The notes under the pieces: model-generated
What the model was told of the DNA's origin: nothing
The model's database searches: none
Seen by the model: the letters and a program-made list of their open reading frames with translations, nothing else
Shown: piece by piece, positions 14,654 to 24,047 of the stretch
How positions within the stretch are numbered: position 1 is the stretch's first letter
How the letters are laid out: each line of letters begins with the position of its first letter
Program-made: the position numbers and the translations under genes
Assembly (NCBI GenBank): GCA_937922045.1
Contig: CAKZXA010000001.1
Coordinates: 1-64,000 of the forward strand
Length of the DNA stretch: 64,000 bases
DNA from: an uncultured Acidimicrobiales bacterium
Lineage (GTDB): Bacteria; Actinomycetota; Acidimicrobiia; Acidimicrobiales; SZUA-35
Direction: 5' to 3'

Positions 14654-15484
14654 TCAAGCAGAACTGCTTTGCCCCGCAAATGATGCATCGAAGGCATGGC
14701 GAGCGCTGTTGCGCTCGGACGTCGCCGACCGGCTCTCCTCCGACATCTTGGCGATCTCATCAACCTCGTCGTCGGTGAAACCAGCGAGCCGGCGGAATTC
14801 TCGAGCCAGCCTGATCGGCGAATCATCTTCCTCGCCGCGCTGGCCTTGGAAGTTGAACAAGCCGTCGACAACCCGCTGGAATGCCAACGCATCCTTGCGT
14901 CGCTGTTCATCGTTCTTCGTCACTTCGCGCAACCAGCGCGAGCCCATGCGGACATGGGTGACCTCGTCGGCGAGCATGAAGTCTTCGCAGTAGGCCAGAA
15001 TTGGGTCGCCCATGATCTCACCGAACTCACGCATCTGGGTGAAGACGTCGATGGCAAGGCCTTCAAGTGCCCGGTTCACGCCAGCGAGACGAAACACGGG
15101 GTCTTCGTGACAGGCAGCCTCAAAGAGGGTTGTGAACTCGGCGTACTCACCGAGCTCGCCGCCCATGTGCTCAGCGAGCTTTACTGAAATCTCACAGTGG
15201 CGGGCCTCGTCCCAGCATTGACGAGCCATGTCGAGCTTCAGTTCGTATGGCACCTCATCGGTTCCGAAGTCGAAAGCGGTTCGCCCAGCGCCTTCTAGCG
15301 CCTGGATCTCGCCGACAAAGATGCCGTGCATACGTCGGCGAGCGCGCTCGGCCACATCCTCAGCCTCGGGATCGACATGACCCTCGACGTCGGTGTTGCG
15401 GCGGTCGCTCATTCGTTGCTCGGTATCACGGCGGTGAAAGCGGCTGTCGCGTGCGAGCGATGAGGGCGGGATGTTCTTTCGCAT
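14654..15484 (-). CDS. Ferritin-like domain protein
   Basis: A 276-residue protein with a four-helix ferritin-like fold. Carboxylate-histidine ligands of a di-metal site are visible: EIQALEGAGRT, CWDEARHCE (ExxH) and, later, MLADEVTHVRMG (ExxH). It resembles the DUF455/MiaE-like branch of ferritin-like proteins rather than iron-storage ferritin. The true substrate is unknown; such proteins are often oxygenases or hydroxylases. The start at ATG 15484 is preceded by AAGGAG with 12-nt spacing; frames upstream of it have no homology-like character. The N-terminal 45 residues are basic and disordered-looking, and the C-terminal tail is Ser-rich. No cofactor gene adjoins it. Confidence 0.75.
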   Translation of the reverse strand: MRKNIPPSSLARDSRFHRRDTEQRMSDRRNTDVEGHVDPEAEDVAERARRRMHGIFVGEIQALEGAGRTAFDFGTDEVPYELKLDMARQCWDEARHCEISVKLAEHMGGELGEYAEFTTLFEAACHEDPVFRLAGVNRALEGLAIDVFTQMREFGEIMGDPILAYCEDFMLADEVTHVRMGSRWLREVTKNDEQRRKDALAFQRVVDGLFNFQGQRGEEDDSPIRLAREFRRLAGFTDDEVDEIAKMSEESRSATSERNSARHAFDASFAGQSSSA

Positions 15485-15629
15485 GATGTGCTTCCGCTCC
15501 TTGAGGGGTGAACGGTGTTCCATACTGTACATGAGGAGACGTGACAAACGCCATTGTCAAAACAAGAATGTGACAGCTGCTCCCTAGTTGCGCACTAGAA
15601 GGCTGTCGATAGACGTGGTTTCTGGTCGA

Positions 15630-16934
15630 TCAACCACCGACACCAAGCTGTGGATCACAGATCGCCCGTAGCCTTTGCTCCCGTTCGACAAGATCGACGC
15701 CTCTCAACTCGGCCACGCCGAACTCGGTCACGACACGATCCGCGAGCGTACGAGACACGGTCGTCGGCGCACCTGCACCGATCGATTCGACGATGCGCGA
15801 GGTCGTGCCTCTCCTCGCCGTGGCAGGCAGAGCAACGATATTGATACCTTCTTCTGCCGCCGAAGCTCCGACCGCGAAGTCTGGCTGACCACCCGGACCG
15901 GACACCACTCGATCCCCCACCGCTTCGGCGTTGACCGAACCGTCGAGAGCCACCTCGACAGCGGAGTTGATGGCGACGAATCGACGATGCCGAGCCAGCG
16001 TCGGCACGCCATGGCTGTAGTTAGAAGCGACGACCACGACGTCGTCACGACCGTGCAGCCACCCAATCGATCGCGGTCCACCGATAATCGCACTAACAAC
16101 ATGGAGCCCACGATCGACGTCTTTTTGCGATCCGTCCATCGTCCCCGATTCAATGAGGTCGATCACACCATCGCCCAGCATGCCGCCATGGAGCCCAAGC
16201 CCTACCCGACCGCTCAAGGCCGATAGGGCAGCATCGGGGATGGCCCCGATTCCGTACTCGATCGTGGCGCCATCAGGCACCAGGCCCGCCACCAGAGCAC
16301 CGATCCGACTCGACACGTCATCGGTCGGAGGCGGCGGCAGATAGAGGAGATCGTGTTCGACATCGACCAGGGCATCGAAGTCATGCCGGTCACACTCCAC
16401 GGCGCCCCGAACATAGGGCATGGCAGGGTTTACCTCGGCGATAACGACCGGAGCAGTGCGGACAATCTCGGGGGTGGCTGCACCGTTGGTTCCAAGGCTG
16501 AACCTGCCATCCGGACCCGGGAGGCTCACCTGGACGAGGGCAACGTCGATCTCGAGGGCGCCCCCCGGGCCGTACAGCTTCGCAAACTGAGACGACGAAC
16601 CAGGCACGACACGCAATAAGCCTCGCTCGACCAAGGGAGCCGTGGCGCGCGTTGGCTGGACGGCGGTGTGGGTGAAGCCCGAGACAGCCTCGTCGAAGGT
16701 GGCCAGCGGCTCCAAGAGGTAGTCCGACGTTGTCTCGATCGACTGCCACCGCTCTGACTCGGCCGCCATGGCCGCCACCAGTGTTGTTGGCGTGCCCATG
16801 AGCGGCGCGACATACACTCGGACCCCGTCAGGAACCAGATCTAAGGCCTGCTCGACAGTCCTCGTCGCTCCGCTGCGCCGAAAGCGACGGACCGGGAGCT
16901 GGCCCTCGATATCGAGGGCGTCGTGTGCAAACAT
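15630..16934 (-). CDS. Acetyl-CoA hydrolase/transferase family protein
   Basis: A 434-residue protein of the family that includes 4-hydroxybutyrate CoA-transferase and acetyl-CoA hydrolase. Seen: an N-terminal CoA-transferase half with ALDLVPDGVRVYVAPLMGTP, the EVNPAMPYVRG segment at mid-protein, GIGAIPDAALSAL, and in the C-terminal half AINSAVEVALDGSVNAE, whose Glu after NSAV is the expected catalytic residue forming the glutamyl-CoA intermediate. The following GPGGQPDFAVGA glycine loop is also typical. Substrate cannot be fixed from sequence. Start ATG 16934 follows AGGAGG with short spacing. It lies 22 bp downstream of dapE on the same strand. Confidence 0.85.
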   Translation of the reverse strand: MFAHDALDIEGQLPVRRFRRSGATRTVEQALDLVPDGVRVYVAPLMGTPTTLVAAMAAESERWQSIETTSDYLLEPLATFDEAVSGFTHTAVQPTRATAPLVERGLLRVVPGSSSQFAKLYGPGGALEIDVALVQVSLPGPDGRFSLGTNGAATPEIVRTAPVVIAEVNPAMPYVRGAVECDRHDFDALVDVEHDLLYLPPPPTDDVSSRIGALVAGLVPDGATIEYGIGAIPDAALSALSGRVGLGLHGGMLGDGVIDLIESGTMDGSQKDVDRGLHVVSAIIGGPRSIGWLHGRDDVVVVASNYSHGVPTLARHRRFVAINSAVEVALDGSVNAEAVGDRVVSGPGGQPDFAVGASAAEEGINIVALPATARRGTTSRIVESIGAGAPTTVSRTLADRVVTEFGVAELRGVDLVEREQRLRAICDPQLGVGG

Positions 16935-16956
16935 CAGCCTCCTACCGGGGATAGCG

Positions 16957-18021
16957 CTACTTGCTGATCAAGGCGTTCAGGGCGGAGAATACACGCTCGA
17001 TTGACGCTCGATCCAAACGCTCATCGGCTGAGTGAGCCAGGGTTGGGTCGCCGGGGCCAAAGTTTGTGGCCGGAATGCCAAACTGATCGAGCCGAGCGAC
17101 GTCGGTCCAGCCCAGCTTGGCGCTGACCCCTAGTTGATTGTCGTCGACGAGGCGCCTCAGGAGAGGATGATTCAGCGATGGGGCACACGCCGGCGAGCTA
17201 TCGACGACCTCGAGTCGATCGCCTTCGTCGAGCTCAAGATGAGGTGCCAACAGGTCGCGCATAAAGGCTTCGGCTTGCTCGGCGTCACGATCTGGCGCAT
17301 AGCGATGATGGATGCGCAGGCTGGCCGAATCGGGCACAACATTGCCGGCGGTGCCGCCGTCAACCCAAACCGCCTGAACGGCTTCCCGATACGTGCAACC
17401 GTCGATGGTTGGGGTGCGAGCCTCGTAGCGGGCGAGCGTGTCGAGGACCGGTCCGAGGCGATGTACGGCGTTGCGGCCCATCCAGGGTCGTGCGGTGTGG
17501 GCCCGCTTCCCGGCGAGCGTTACTTCAAATCGCATCGCTCCCTGACAGCCAGCCTCGATGGATCCGGCGGTCGGTTCGCCCAGGATGGCGCAATCGGCCT
17601 GAAGAAGATCGGGCCTCGCCTCGATCAGCTCTTTCAAACCACTGTGTTCCTGCGCCACCTCTTCTCGGGCATAGAACACATACGTGAGATCGACCGAGGG
17701 GTCGGTGACCGTGCGAGCGAGCTCCAAGAAGACGGCGAGACCCCCCTTCATATCGACCGAGCCGAGACCCCAGAGGGTGTCGCCTTCGAGGCGGGCGACG
17801 TCGTTGCCGTTCACCGGCACCGTATCGGTATGCCCGGCCAGCATCAGCCGCTGCTGGCGGCCAAGAGACGTCGTCGCCACAAGATTGTGGCCAACTCGAG
17901 TGGTTTGCAGATGGGAGAGCCCCGCCAACTCTCGTTCGAGCCAGTCGACAAAGGGGCCTTCCTCAAAGGAGACAGACGTCCGGTTGACGAGATCAGCGGT
18001 GCGGGCGAGCAAATCGACCAT
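16957..18021 (-). CDS. dapE: Succinyl-diaminopimelate desuccinylase
   Basis: A 354-residue M20-family amidohydrolase that removes succinate from N-succinyl-L,L-diaminopimelate. Metal ligands and catalytic residues are visible: His64 (AGHTDTVP), Asp90 (GSVDMKGG), and the Glu120-Glu121 pair (YAREEVA). A dimerisation lid domain follows (about 175-285). Length and motifs match the shorter actinobacterial DapE. dapD lies about 900 bp away, and dapC, dapF, dapA and dapB are all in the window, which fixes the pathway. Start is ATG 18021, which lies exactly 7 nt behind TAGCGT, so the mRNA is probably leaderless. It is divergent from a small membrane protein gene. Confidence 0.92.
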   Translation of the reverse strand: MVDLLARTADLVNRTSVSFEEGPFVDWLERELAGLSHLQTTRVGHNLVATTSLGRQQRLMLAGHTDTVPVNGNDVARLEGDTLWGLGSVDMKGGLAVFLELARTVTDPSVDLTYVFYAREEVAQEHSGLKELIEARPDLLQADCAILGEPTAGSIEAGCQGAMRFEVTLAGKRAHTARPWMGRNAVHRLGPVLDTLARYEARTPTIDGCTYREAVQAVWVDGGTAGNVVPDSASLRIHHRYAPDRDAEQAEAFMRDLLAPHLELDEGDRLEVVDSSPACAPSLNHPLLRRLVDDNQLGVSAKLGWTDVARLDQFGIPATNFGPGDPTLAHSADERLDRASIERVFSALNALISK

Positions 18022-18028
18022 GGCTCTC

Positions 18029-18034
18029 ACGCTA
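18029..18034 (-). promoter_or_regulatory. -10 element for leaderless dapE
   Basis: TAGCGT on the minus strand, 7 nt before ATG 18021; no Shine-Dalgarno is present. Confidence 0.55.
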
Positions 18035-18048
18035 GCCCAGCGCAGCAC

Positions 18049-18078
18049 GCGTCATGGGTGTCTGCGTCATGGGTGTCA
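18049..18078. repeat. 15-bp tandem duplication between divergent genes
   Basis: GCGTCATGGGTGTCT and its near-copy ending CA lie in tandem between the divergent -10 elements of dapE and the next gene. Confidence 0.75.
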
Positions 18079-18103
18079 CAGCACCTCTGGGCGGGGAGGG
18101 CGG

Positions 18104-18109
18104 TAGCCT
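18104..18109 (+). promoter_or_regulatory. -10 element for a leaderless membrane protein gene
   Basis: TAGCCT, 7 nt before ATG 18117. Confidence 0.55.
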
Positions 18110-18116
18110 GAGGGTG

Positions 18117-18509
18117 ATGAGTAGCGCTGAAGCTGGTGCCGACATTCCGCTGCAAAAGGCCGACGCGGTTGTGGCCGACTTAGCCAACGCTCGCAGCGAC
18201 GTGGCCGATCAGGAGGCCACCAGTGTGTTTAGCAAGTCGATACTCATCTCGGCTGTCCGCTGCCTCCTGGCCTATGTGATCTTTCCGTTCGTCGCCCCGC
18301 TCGCTCCGGCCCTCGGCCTTGCCAACGGCTTTGAGGGCATTGTCGGTCTCGCCATCGGGGCTGTCGCCATCGTTGCCAACCTCTTCAGCATTCGACGCTT
18401 CTGGGCCGCCAACCACCGCTGGAAAGTGCCAATCACGGTCCTCAACGTTGCCGTCATCCTGCTGCTCCTCGTCCTCGCGGCTCGGGACCTGAACCTCGTG
18501 TTCGGCTAG
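18117..18509 (+). CDS. Small membrane protein of unknown function
   Basis: A 130-residue protein with a polar, Ala- and Asp-rich N-terminal 38 residues and three hydrophobic segments: about 45-65 (SAVRCLLAYVIFPFVAPLAP), 72-92 (GIVGLAIGAVAIVANLF) and 105-125 (VPITVLNVAVILLLLVLAA). I recognise no family. The next gene, also a small membrane protein, begins 6 bp after its stop, so they form an operon. Start ATG 18117 sits 7 nt after a TAGCCT -10; a GTG directly before it is possible. Confidence 0.7.
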   Translation: MSSAEAGADIPLQKADAVVADLANARSDVADQEATSVFSKSILISAVRCLLAYVIFPFVAPLAPALGLANGFEGIVGLAIGAVAIVANLFSIRRFWAANHRWKVPITVLNVAVILLLLVLAARDLNLVFG

Positions 18510-18515
18510 CGGTTC

Positions 18516-18899
18516 ATGCGGTTGCTCTACCTCTTCGGAGGCTTCCTGGGTGTCGGAATGGGCTCGGTCGGTCTCATCGTTCCCGGGCTGCCCGGCACCG
18601 TCTTCTTTATCTTCGCTGCCTGGTGTTTCTCCCATTCGAACGAGCGGCTCGAACAGTGGGTCCTCGATCTCCCCGCGGTCGGCCCCATGGTCGCCGATTA
18701 CCGCGCCGGACGAGGTATGCCGATGAAGGCCAAGGTCATGGCCATCAGCTGCATCATCGCAGCCGTCACCTTCAGCGCTGGCTTTCGCATCGAGGCTCCC
18801 AGCATTCGTGTGGTGGTAGCTCTCGCCGGACTGATCGGTGTTTGGTTCATCGCTTGGCGGGTTCCGACCAAGGTAGAGCCGGTTTCGGTCGACAGCTAG
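18516..18899 (+). CDS. YbaN/DUF454 family inner membrane protein
   Basis: A 127-residue protein of the YbaN (DUF454) family: an N-terminal hydrophobic helix with GVGMGSVGLIVPGLPGTVFFIFAAWCF, the conserved short polar stretch with WVLDLPAVGPMVADYRAGRGMP, then two further membrane helices. The family's role is unknown. It is translated 6 bp downstream of another membrane protein gene and is probably expressed with it. The gene ends at a small hairpin before convergent dapD. Confidence 0.85.
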   Translation: MRLLYLFGGFLGVGMGSVGLIVPGLPGTVFFIFAAWCFSHSNERLEQWVLDLPAVGPMVADYRAGRGMPMKAKVMAISCIIAAVTFSAGFRIEAPSIRVVVALAGLIGVWFIAWRVPTKVEPVSVDS

Positions 18900-18917
18900 C
18901 GCCAACTTTTCTGGCGC
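18899..18917. terminator. Short hairpin between ybaN-like gene and dapD
   Basis: GCGCCA-acttttc-TGGCGC, a 6-bp stem at the end of two convergent genes. Modest stability, no U-tract. Confidence 0.4.
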
Positions 18918-18920
18918 CTG

Positions 18921-18953
18921 CTGGCCGCTATGTCTTGTTACTGGCCGCTATGT
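18921..18953. repeat. Tandem duplication at the dapD stop
   Basis: CTGGCCGCTATGT occurs at 18921-18933 and again at 18941-18953 (20-bp period). The second copy lies in the last codons of dapD, the first just after its stop. Confidence 0.75.
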
Positions 18954-19837
18954 AACGCCTCGTTGATGCCGCCCCAACGAGCGGCGTCCGATTCACGTAC
19001 CTCGATGACGCCGTTGGTCGAGTTCTGAATGAACATCATGCCATCGCGGCCGGAGACGAACTTGGCCTTCACCTGATCGCCTCCTGGCAGGGTCACGACC
19101 GTACCCGCAGTGACATACACACCCGCGGCCACGATGCAGCCATCGCCGAGAGATATGCCGATGCCAGCATTGGCCCCGATCAGGCAGTGGTCTCCCACCG
19201 TGATCCGTTCGGTGCCGCCACCTGAAAGCGTGCCCATGATCGATGCGCCACCGCCCACATCACTATGGGCGCCAACGACCACGCCCTGGGAGATGCGACC
19301 CTCGACCATGGCTGGGCCTGTCGTGCCAGCGTTGAAGTTGACGAAGCCTTCATGCATCACGGTCGTGCCCTCGGCCAGATGGGCTCCGAGGCGGACCCTG
19401 GTTGCGTCAGCGATCCGAACACCGGACGGCACGACGTAGTCGGCCATGTGTGGAAACTTGTCGACACCGCGAACGAGCAGGGTGTGACCCTCGGCTGCGG
19501 CAGCCGAGCGCACCTGATCCAACTGCTCGGGCGCTATCGGGCCAGCTGAGGTCCACGCCACGTTGGCCAGTTGACCAAAGATGCCTTCCACGCTGATCGA
19601 GTTCGGCTTTACCTCGCGTCGGGAGAGGAGATGGAGGCGCAAGTAGGCATCGGCCGAGTCGACGGGCGGCTGATCGAGATTCTCGATGACCGTCGTGATC
19701 GCCTCGCCCCGAACGAAGCCCAGCTTCTCGGCAAGGCAGGTTCGGTTCGGCGCAACGTCCTCGCTCGGATACCAGGCGTCCAAGCGGGTTCCCGTTGCGA
19801 CATCGACATAGCTATGGCCAGCGGCTGAAACGGTCAT
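18938..19837 (-). CDS. dapD: Tetrahydrodipicolinate N-succinyltransferase
   Basis: A 299-residue DapD of the actinobacterial type, transferring succinyl from succinyl-CoA to tetrahydrodipicolinate. The C-terminal half shows the left-handed beta-helix hexapeptide repeats (for example [56 protein letters not shown]). NFNAGT and the Gly-rich loop before GGTERITVG fit the active-site region between trimer subunits. The start is ATG 19837, 7 nt behind TAGAGT, so the transcript should be leaderless; the open frame further upstream overlaps the divergent gene and is not DapD-like. Confidence 0.95.
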   Translation of the reverse strand: MTVSAAGHSYVDVATGTRLDAWYPSEDVAPNRTCLAEKLGFVRGEAITTVIENLDQPPVDSADAYLRLHLLSRREVKPNSISVEGIFGQLANVAWTSAGPIAPEQLDQVRSAAAAEGHTLLVRGVDKFPHMADYVVPSGVRIADATRVRLGAHLAEGTTVMHEGFVNFNAGTTGPAMVEGRISQGVVVGAHSDVGGGASIMGTLSGGGTERITVGDHCLIGANAGIGISLGDGCIVAAGVYVTAGTVVTLPGGDQVKAKFVSGRDGMMFIQNSTNGVIEVRESDAARWGGINEALHSGQ

Positions 19838-19844
19838 AGCGGCC

Positions 19845-19850
19845 ACTCTA
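19845..19850 (-). promoter_or_regulatory. -10 element for leaderless dapD
   Basis: TAGAGT on the minus strand, 7 nt before ATG 19837. It stands only 20 bp from the divergent -10 at 19871. Confidence 0.55.
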
Positions 19851-19870
19851 GCGAGGCTGTGATGTCCCAG

Positions 19871-19876
19871 TACAGT
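19871..19876 (+). promoter_or_regulatory. -10 element for a leaderless HAD gene
   Basis: TACAGT, 7 nt before ATG 19884. It supports ATG 19884 rather than GTG 19875 as the start. Confidence 0.55.
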
Positions 19877-19883
19877 GCTAGCA

Positions 19884-21344
19884 ATGTCGCCTTCGACCGA
19901 ATCGCATCGCCCAGATCCAGCGAGGCCTGAGCGCGAGAACGCGCCGTCCGAGCGAGGGGTGTTCGCCAACCGCACATTGAACCTCCGAACGGTGCAGGCC
20001 ATCGGGTACGACATGGACTACACCCTGATCCATTATCGAGTCGACGAGTGGGAGCGGCACGCCTTCGATAAGGCTCGCGACATTCTCGTTCGTCAAGGTT
20101 TTCCGGTCGAATCTCTCGAGTTCGATCCCTCGGCCTTCACCATTGGCCTCACCTTCGACCTCCAGCTGGGCAACGTGGTCAAGGCCACCCGGTTCGGCTA
20201 CGTGGTACGAGCCAGACACGGCAACCAGATGCTCGAGTTTGAGCAGCTTCGCAAGGCCTACGCCGAAACCGTGGTCGATCTTTCCGAGCCTCGCTTCGAG
20301 TTCATGAATACCATGTTCGAGCTCTCCCGCGCCGCCCTCTGGACCCAGATGGTGGAACTCCACGACGCCAAACCTCTCCCCGGAGCCTCGAGCTACGCCG
20401 ATCTCTACCGCATCGTGGACGTCGCCCTCACCGAGACCCACATCGCCTCCTCGCTCAAGGCCGACATCGTGGCCAATCCCGACCGATTCGTCCAGCCCGA
20501 CCCCAAGCTCTTCGACACCCTCATGGATCAGCGGGCGGCCGGTAAGCAGCTCTTGCTCATAACGAACTCCGATTGGGCCTACACCCGAACCATGATGGCC
20601 TACACCGTCGATCCGTTTTGCCCACCCGGCCACACCTGGCGTGAGCTGTTCGACATCGTTATCGTCTCGGCCAACAAGCCGCGGTTCTTCTCCCACACGA
20701 ATCCGATCTACCGAGTGGTCGACGAGGAACGAAGCCTGCTCGAACCACACTATGGCCCGTTGGAAGCTGGCGCCGTCTACTTCGGCGGCAACGCCCTCCT
20801 GGTCGAGAAGAGTCTGGGCATGTCGGGCCGTCAGACACTCTACGTTGGTGACCATCTCTTCGGTGATGTCCACGTGACCAAGGACGTTTTGCGCTGGCGT
20901 ACCGCCCTCGTCGTCCGAGAGCTTGAATCCGAAGTGGTCGATGCCATCGGTTTCGCTAACGAACAGCGCACGCTCGAAAGGCTGATGGCTGAGAAGATCG
21001 AGCTCGACCGTGAGCAGGCCTGGCTTCGGTTGGTGTCCAAGCGACCCGGCGCCGACAAGCAGAGCGGTGACGCTCTGCGAAAGGTTAGCTCCAAGGCCAT
21101 GGCCCTAGACGACCGAATCGCTCCCCTGGCTCAAGCCGCCGCCAATCTCGGAAACGAAGCCTGGGGCCCGCTCATGCGGGCGGGACGAGACAAGAGCCTT
21201 TTCGCACGCCAGGTTGAGCGTTACGCCGACATCTACACGTCGCGCGTTTCGAACCTTCGCTACGAAACACCCTTCGGTTACATTCGAGCCTCGCGTGGAT
21301 CACTCCCCCACGACACCGCTGTCGCCGACGGTATCGGCGACTAG
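19884..21344 (+). CDS. HAD-family 5'-nucleotidase-like hydrolase
   Basis: A 486-residue member of the HAD superfamily group typified by eukaryotic cytosolic purine 5'-nucleotidase. HAD motif I is YDMDYTL (about residues 42-48), with both Asp nucleophile and acid. Motif II is LLLITNSDW, and motif III/IV is [12 protein letters not shown], which supplies the metal-binding Asp. A long C-terminal helical part (about 350-486) follows. The likely reaction is dephosphorylation of IMP or GMP, but bacterial members are little studied. The gene is divergent from dapD with only 46 bp between start codons, and convergent with dapC. Confidence 0.85.
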   Translation: MSPSTESHRPDPARPERENAPSERGVFANRTLNLRTVQAIGYDMDYTLIHYRVDEWERHAFDKARDILVRQGFPVESLEFDPSAFTIGLTFDLQLGNVVKATRFGYVVRARHGNQMLEFEQLRKAYAETVVDLSEPRFEFMNTMFELSRAALWTQMVELHDAKPLPGASSYADLYRIVDVALTETHIASSLKADIVANPDRFVQPDPKLFDTLMDQRAAGKQLLLITNSDWAYTRTMMAYTVDPFCPPGHTWRELFDIVIVSANKPRFFSHTNPIYRVVDEERSLLEPHYGPLEAGAVYFGGNALLVEKSLGMSGRQTLYVGDHLFGDVHVTKDVLRWRTALVVRELESEVVDAIGFANEQRTLERLMAEKIELDREQAWLRLVSKRPGADKQSGDALRKVSSKAMALDDRIAPLAQAAANLGNEAWGPLMRAGRDKSLFARQVERYADIYTSRVSNLRYETPFGYIRASRGSLPHDTAVADGIGD

Positions 21345-21368
21345 GAGGCGTCGGCGGAAAGAGGGGCG

Positions 21369-22478
21369 CTAGCCGACGATCCCGAGGCGTTGCGCCACCA
21401 GATTGATGCGCTCATCCGGTTGCACCAGGGCAATGCGAACGTGTCCCGATCCTTGGGCGCCGTAGAAATTGCCTGGGCTGACCAGGGCTCCAGCCTCGCT
21501 GGCGAGCCTGCGGGCGAAAGCCCATGCATCGCCATCGGGCGCCGGGGCCCAAAGATAGAAGCCGCCACCTGGCATCGGCGCATCCGAACCTAGAGCGGCC
21601 GTAACCTTCCGCATAAGCTCAAGCCGTCGGACGTAGATATCACGCTGCTGCTCAACGTGGGCCTCATCGCTGAAGGCGGCCACCGCTGCGGCTTGAACCG
21701 GCCCTGGCTGCATAAAGCCCGCGTGCTGGCGGAGCTGTCCCAGATACTCGATCAGGGCAGGGTCGCCGGCATAGAAACCCGATCGGGCACCGGCCAGGTT
21801 CGAGCGTTTTGATAACGAGTGCACAGCCAGCACACCGTCGAGCCCCGAGGTCACGATTGAACGGGCCGGTCCATCCCACGTGAAGGCTGCGTAGCATTCG
21901 TCGGAAACCACGAGAACATCGTTGGCTCGACCCCAGACGGCGGCAGCGTCAAGATCGTCGAGACCGCCGGCCGGGTTGCCCGGCGAATTGATCCACAGGC
22001 ACAAGGCTCGTGCCGCGTCTTCGGGAGCGATTGCGTCGAGTCGAAGCCTCCAGGCATCGTCGACCGGCACCGGCACCGCCCGACAGCCGGCCAAGGTTGC
22101 GCCCATCTCGTAGGACGGGTAGCTCACTGCCGGGAAAAGAATCGTGTCGCGTTCAGGGGTGCGCAGCTTCAGCCAGTGCGGCAGACCAGCAACAAACTCC
22201 TTCGAACCGATGGTTGCTCGTACGTCGTCGGACGTCAGCGATGCCCCGACAAGTTGATTGAGCCAGGAGGCGGCCGCCTCTCTAAACGCCGGTGTCCCAA
22301 TGCTCGGTGGGTAGCTTCGTTCGGTACCCGAGTTGCCTAGCGCATCGAGCACCGCCTGTGGGGGCGCATCGAAGGGTGAACCTATCGAGAGATCGACGAG
22401 GCCGCCGTCGTGTGCAGAACCGATGGTCTTGAGCTCATCGAGCAGGTCGTAGGGGTAGGGAGGCGGCTGATAGCCCAT
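21369..22478 (-). CDS. dapC: Succinyldiaminopimelate transaminase
   Basis: A 369-residue fold-type I PLP aminotransferase of the DapC branch. Seen: SIGSPFDAPP near the N-terminus, the NSPGNPAGG turn (about 164-172), DECYAAF with the PLP-ring Asp, and the Schiff-base Lys224 in HSLSKRSNLAGARSGF. It would make N-succinyl-2-amino-6-oxopimelate into succinyl-DAP's precursor pair with glutamate, between DapD and DapE. Lying among dapE, dapD and dapF supports dapC over other aminotransferases of the class. ATG 22478 is preferred to the TTG one codon upstream. Confidence 0.88.
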   Translation of the reverse strand: MGYQPPPYPYDLLDELKTIGSAHDGGLVDLSIGSPFDAPPQAVLDALGNSGTERSYPPSIGTPAFREAAASWLNQLVGASLTSDDVRATIGSKEFVAGLPHWLKLRTPERDTILFPAVSYPSYEMGATLAGCRAVPVPVDDAWRLRLDAIAPEDAARALCLWINSPGNPAGGLDDLDAAAVWGRANDVLVVSDECYAAFTWDGPARSIVTSGLDGVLAVHSLSKRSNLAGARSGFYAGDPALIEYLGQLRQHAGFMQPGPVQAAAVAAFSDEAHVEQQRDIYVRRLELMRKVTAALGSDAPMPGGGFYLWAPAPDGDAWAFARRLASEAGALVSPGNFYGAQGSGHVRIALVQPDERINLVAQRLGIVG

Positions 22479-22514
22479 CAAGCGATCTCTTCTCTTGTTG
22501 TCTGCCGATCCATC

Positions 22515-22542
22515 GTAATCACTTCTTGGTAATCACTTCTTG
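22515..22542. repeat. 14-bp tandem duplication at the hflX stop
   Basis: GTAATCACTTCTTG occurs twice without gap. The hflX stop codon (22533-22535) lies in the second copy. Confidence 0.8.
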
Positions 22543-24047
22543 GTTCCGCCTCGCGCTTCCACGATGAAGGGGGAAAGCCGGAGCGCTGAGGACGGTTCGA
22601 GCCGGGCCTGAACCCGCATTCCTTCGTCGGTCGACTCTTCGCTCACCACATCACCCTCGCGATGGATGGCGGCGAGTGCGTCACCCCGAGCCCAGGGAAC
22701 AAACAGCTCATAGTCGTCGGCCATGGCCCGCAGGGCCGACCCGATGGCGGCCAGCAACCCATCGATTCCCTCACCGGTTGCAGCCGAAACCGAAACCGAG
22801 TCAGCGTGGTGGGCTACGAGTCGATCAGCGGTGCGATCCTCGCCTTTCAACAGGTCGATCTTGTTGAACACGACGAGTTGGGGGATCTCGCCAGAACCGA
22901 TCTCGTTGAGAACCTCTTGCACCGCTTCCATGTTGCCATCGGGATCGGGGCCAGCACCGTCCACCACATGGATCAGCAAGTCGGCGGTAGCCGAAACTTC
23001 AAGGGTCGACTTGAACGCCTCGACCAACTGGTGAGGCAACTTACGTACGAAACCAACGGTGTCGGTAACGAGAATCTGCTCGCCTCCAGGTAGCTGGAGG
23101 CGGCGGGTTGTCGGGTCGAGGGTTGCGAACAAGCGATCCTCGACCAGGACATCGGCTCCGGTCAAGCGGCGCAGCAGCGACGATTTACCAGCGTTGGTGT
23201 AGCCCACGATCGACACGGACTTGTAGGGCGAACGGCGGCGGGCCTTGCGCTGATTGTTCCGACGAGCTTCCACCCCGGCCAGCTCGCGTTCCAACTTGTG
23301 CATTCGCCGCACAAGGCGCCGACGATCGACCTCAAGCTGGGTTTCTCCAGGACCCCTTGTACCGATTCCGCCACCCTGCTGGCTGAAGTTCTTCTTGCCC
23401 CTCAACCGCGGCAACCGGTAGCGCAGCTGAGCCAGCTCGACCTGCGCCTTACCTTCAGCCGAGGTAGCGTGCTGGGCGAAGATGTCCAGAATCACCGCTG
23501 TGCGGTCGATGGCGGTTCGTTTGAGAATTCGCTCCAGGTTGAGTTGCTGACCCGGACTGAGCTCATCGTCGAAGACGACGGTGTCGGCGTCGATCGCCAG
23601 CGAAGACTCAAGGATCTCGTCGACCTTGCCCCGGCCTACGAAGGTGGCGGGATCCGGCCGGTCTCGTTTCTGCACGATGCGTTCGAGGGCATCGGCGCCA
23701 GCGGTGTCGACCAGAAGCGCCAACTCGTCGAGCGAGGCCTCGGTCTCCGCTTCGTCCTGCCCGGTTGTGTTTACCCCAACCAGCACGATCCGCTCGCGAA
23801 AGCTTCGATCGAGAAAGCCGCGCTCGACGGTCGCACCAAACTCGCCGAAGGCGCCTCGGTGGTCGCCGATGGTCTCGCCGTTCTCGCCCAGCTCACTATC
23901 GCTGGTGGAACCGGGCCCAGAGTCGGGAGCCCCATTGCGATCATGGTAGAAGGAGTCGTCGTAGGAGTCTTCGGTGTCGTCACCGCCAGAGCTTTGAACC
24001 GTGGACGCTGGCGTTTCAGCGTCGGGTCGATCATTGGAAGAACTCAA
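22533..24047 (-). CDS. hflX: GTPase HflX
   Basis: A 504-residue HflX, a GTPase that binds 50S subunits and splits or rescues stalled ribosomes under stress. The N-terminal domain includes RPDPATFVGRGKVDEI and DDELSPGQQLNLE, then a helical region with RYRLPRLRGKKNFSQQGGG and the GTRGPGETQLE loop. The G domain has G1 GYTNAGKS at 282-289, and NKID at G4. The first 75 residues are acidic, Ser- and Asp-rich and look disordered. The start is TTG 24047, overlapping the dapF TGA (TTGA), so translation is coupled to dapF; no better start exists. The dapF-hflX pairing is common in actinobacteria. Confidence 0.93.
   Translation of the reverse strand: MSSSNDRPDAETPASTVQSSGGDDTEDSYDDSFYHDRNGAPDSGPGSTSDSELGENGETIGDHRGAFGEFGATVERGFLDRSFRERIVLVGVNTTGQDEAETEASLDELALLVDTAGADALERIVQKRDRPDPATFVGRGKVDEILESSLAIDADTVVFDDELSPGQQLNLERILKRTAIDRTAVILDIFAQHATSAEGKAQVELAQLRYRLPRLRGKKNFSQQGGGIGTRGPGETQLEVDRRRLVRRMHKLERELAGVEARRNNQRKARRRSPYKSVSIVGYTNAGKSSLLRRLTGADVLVEDRLFATLDPTTRRLQLPGGEQILVTDTVGFVRKLPHQLVEAFKSTLEVSATADLLIHVVDGAGPDPDGNMEAVQEVLNEIGSGEIPQLVVFNKIDLLKGEDRTADRLVAHHADSVSVSAATGEGIDGLLAAIGSALRAMADDYELFVPWARGDALAAIHREGDVVSEESTDEGMRVQARLEPSSALRLSPFIVEARGGTKK

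Noticed and set aside
15645..15655. AAGCTGTGGAT, like the phased repeats at 11310
   Set aside because: It lies in codons of the CoA-transferase C-terminus (DPQL) and is isolated; taken as coincidence.
18180..18905. 241-codon minus-strand frame
   Set aside because: Antisense to two small membrane proteins with clear helices; composition (His, Asp, Glu-rich) is that of a mirror frame.
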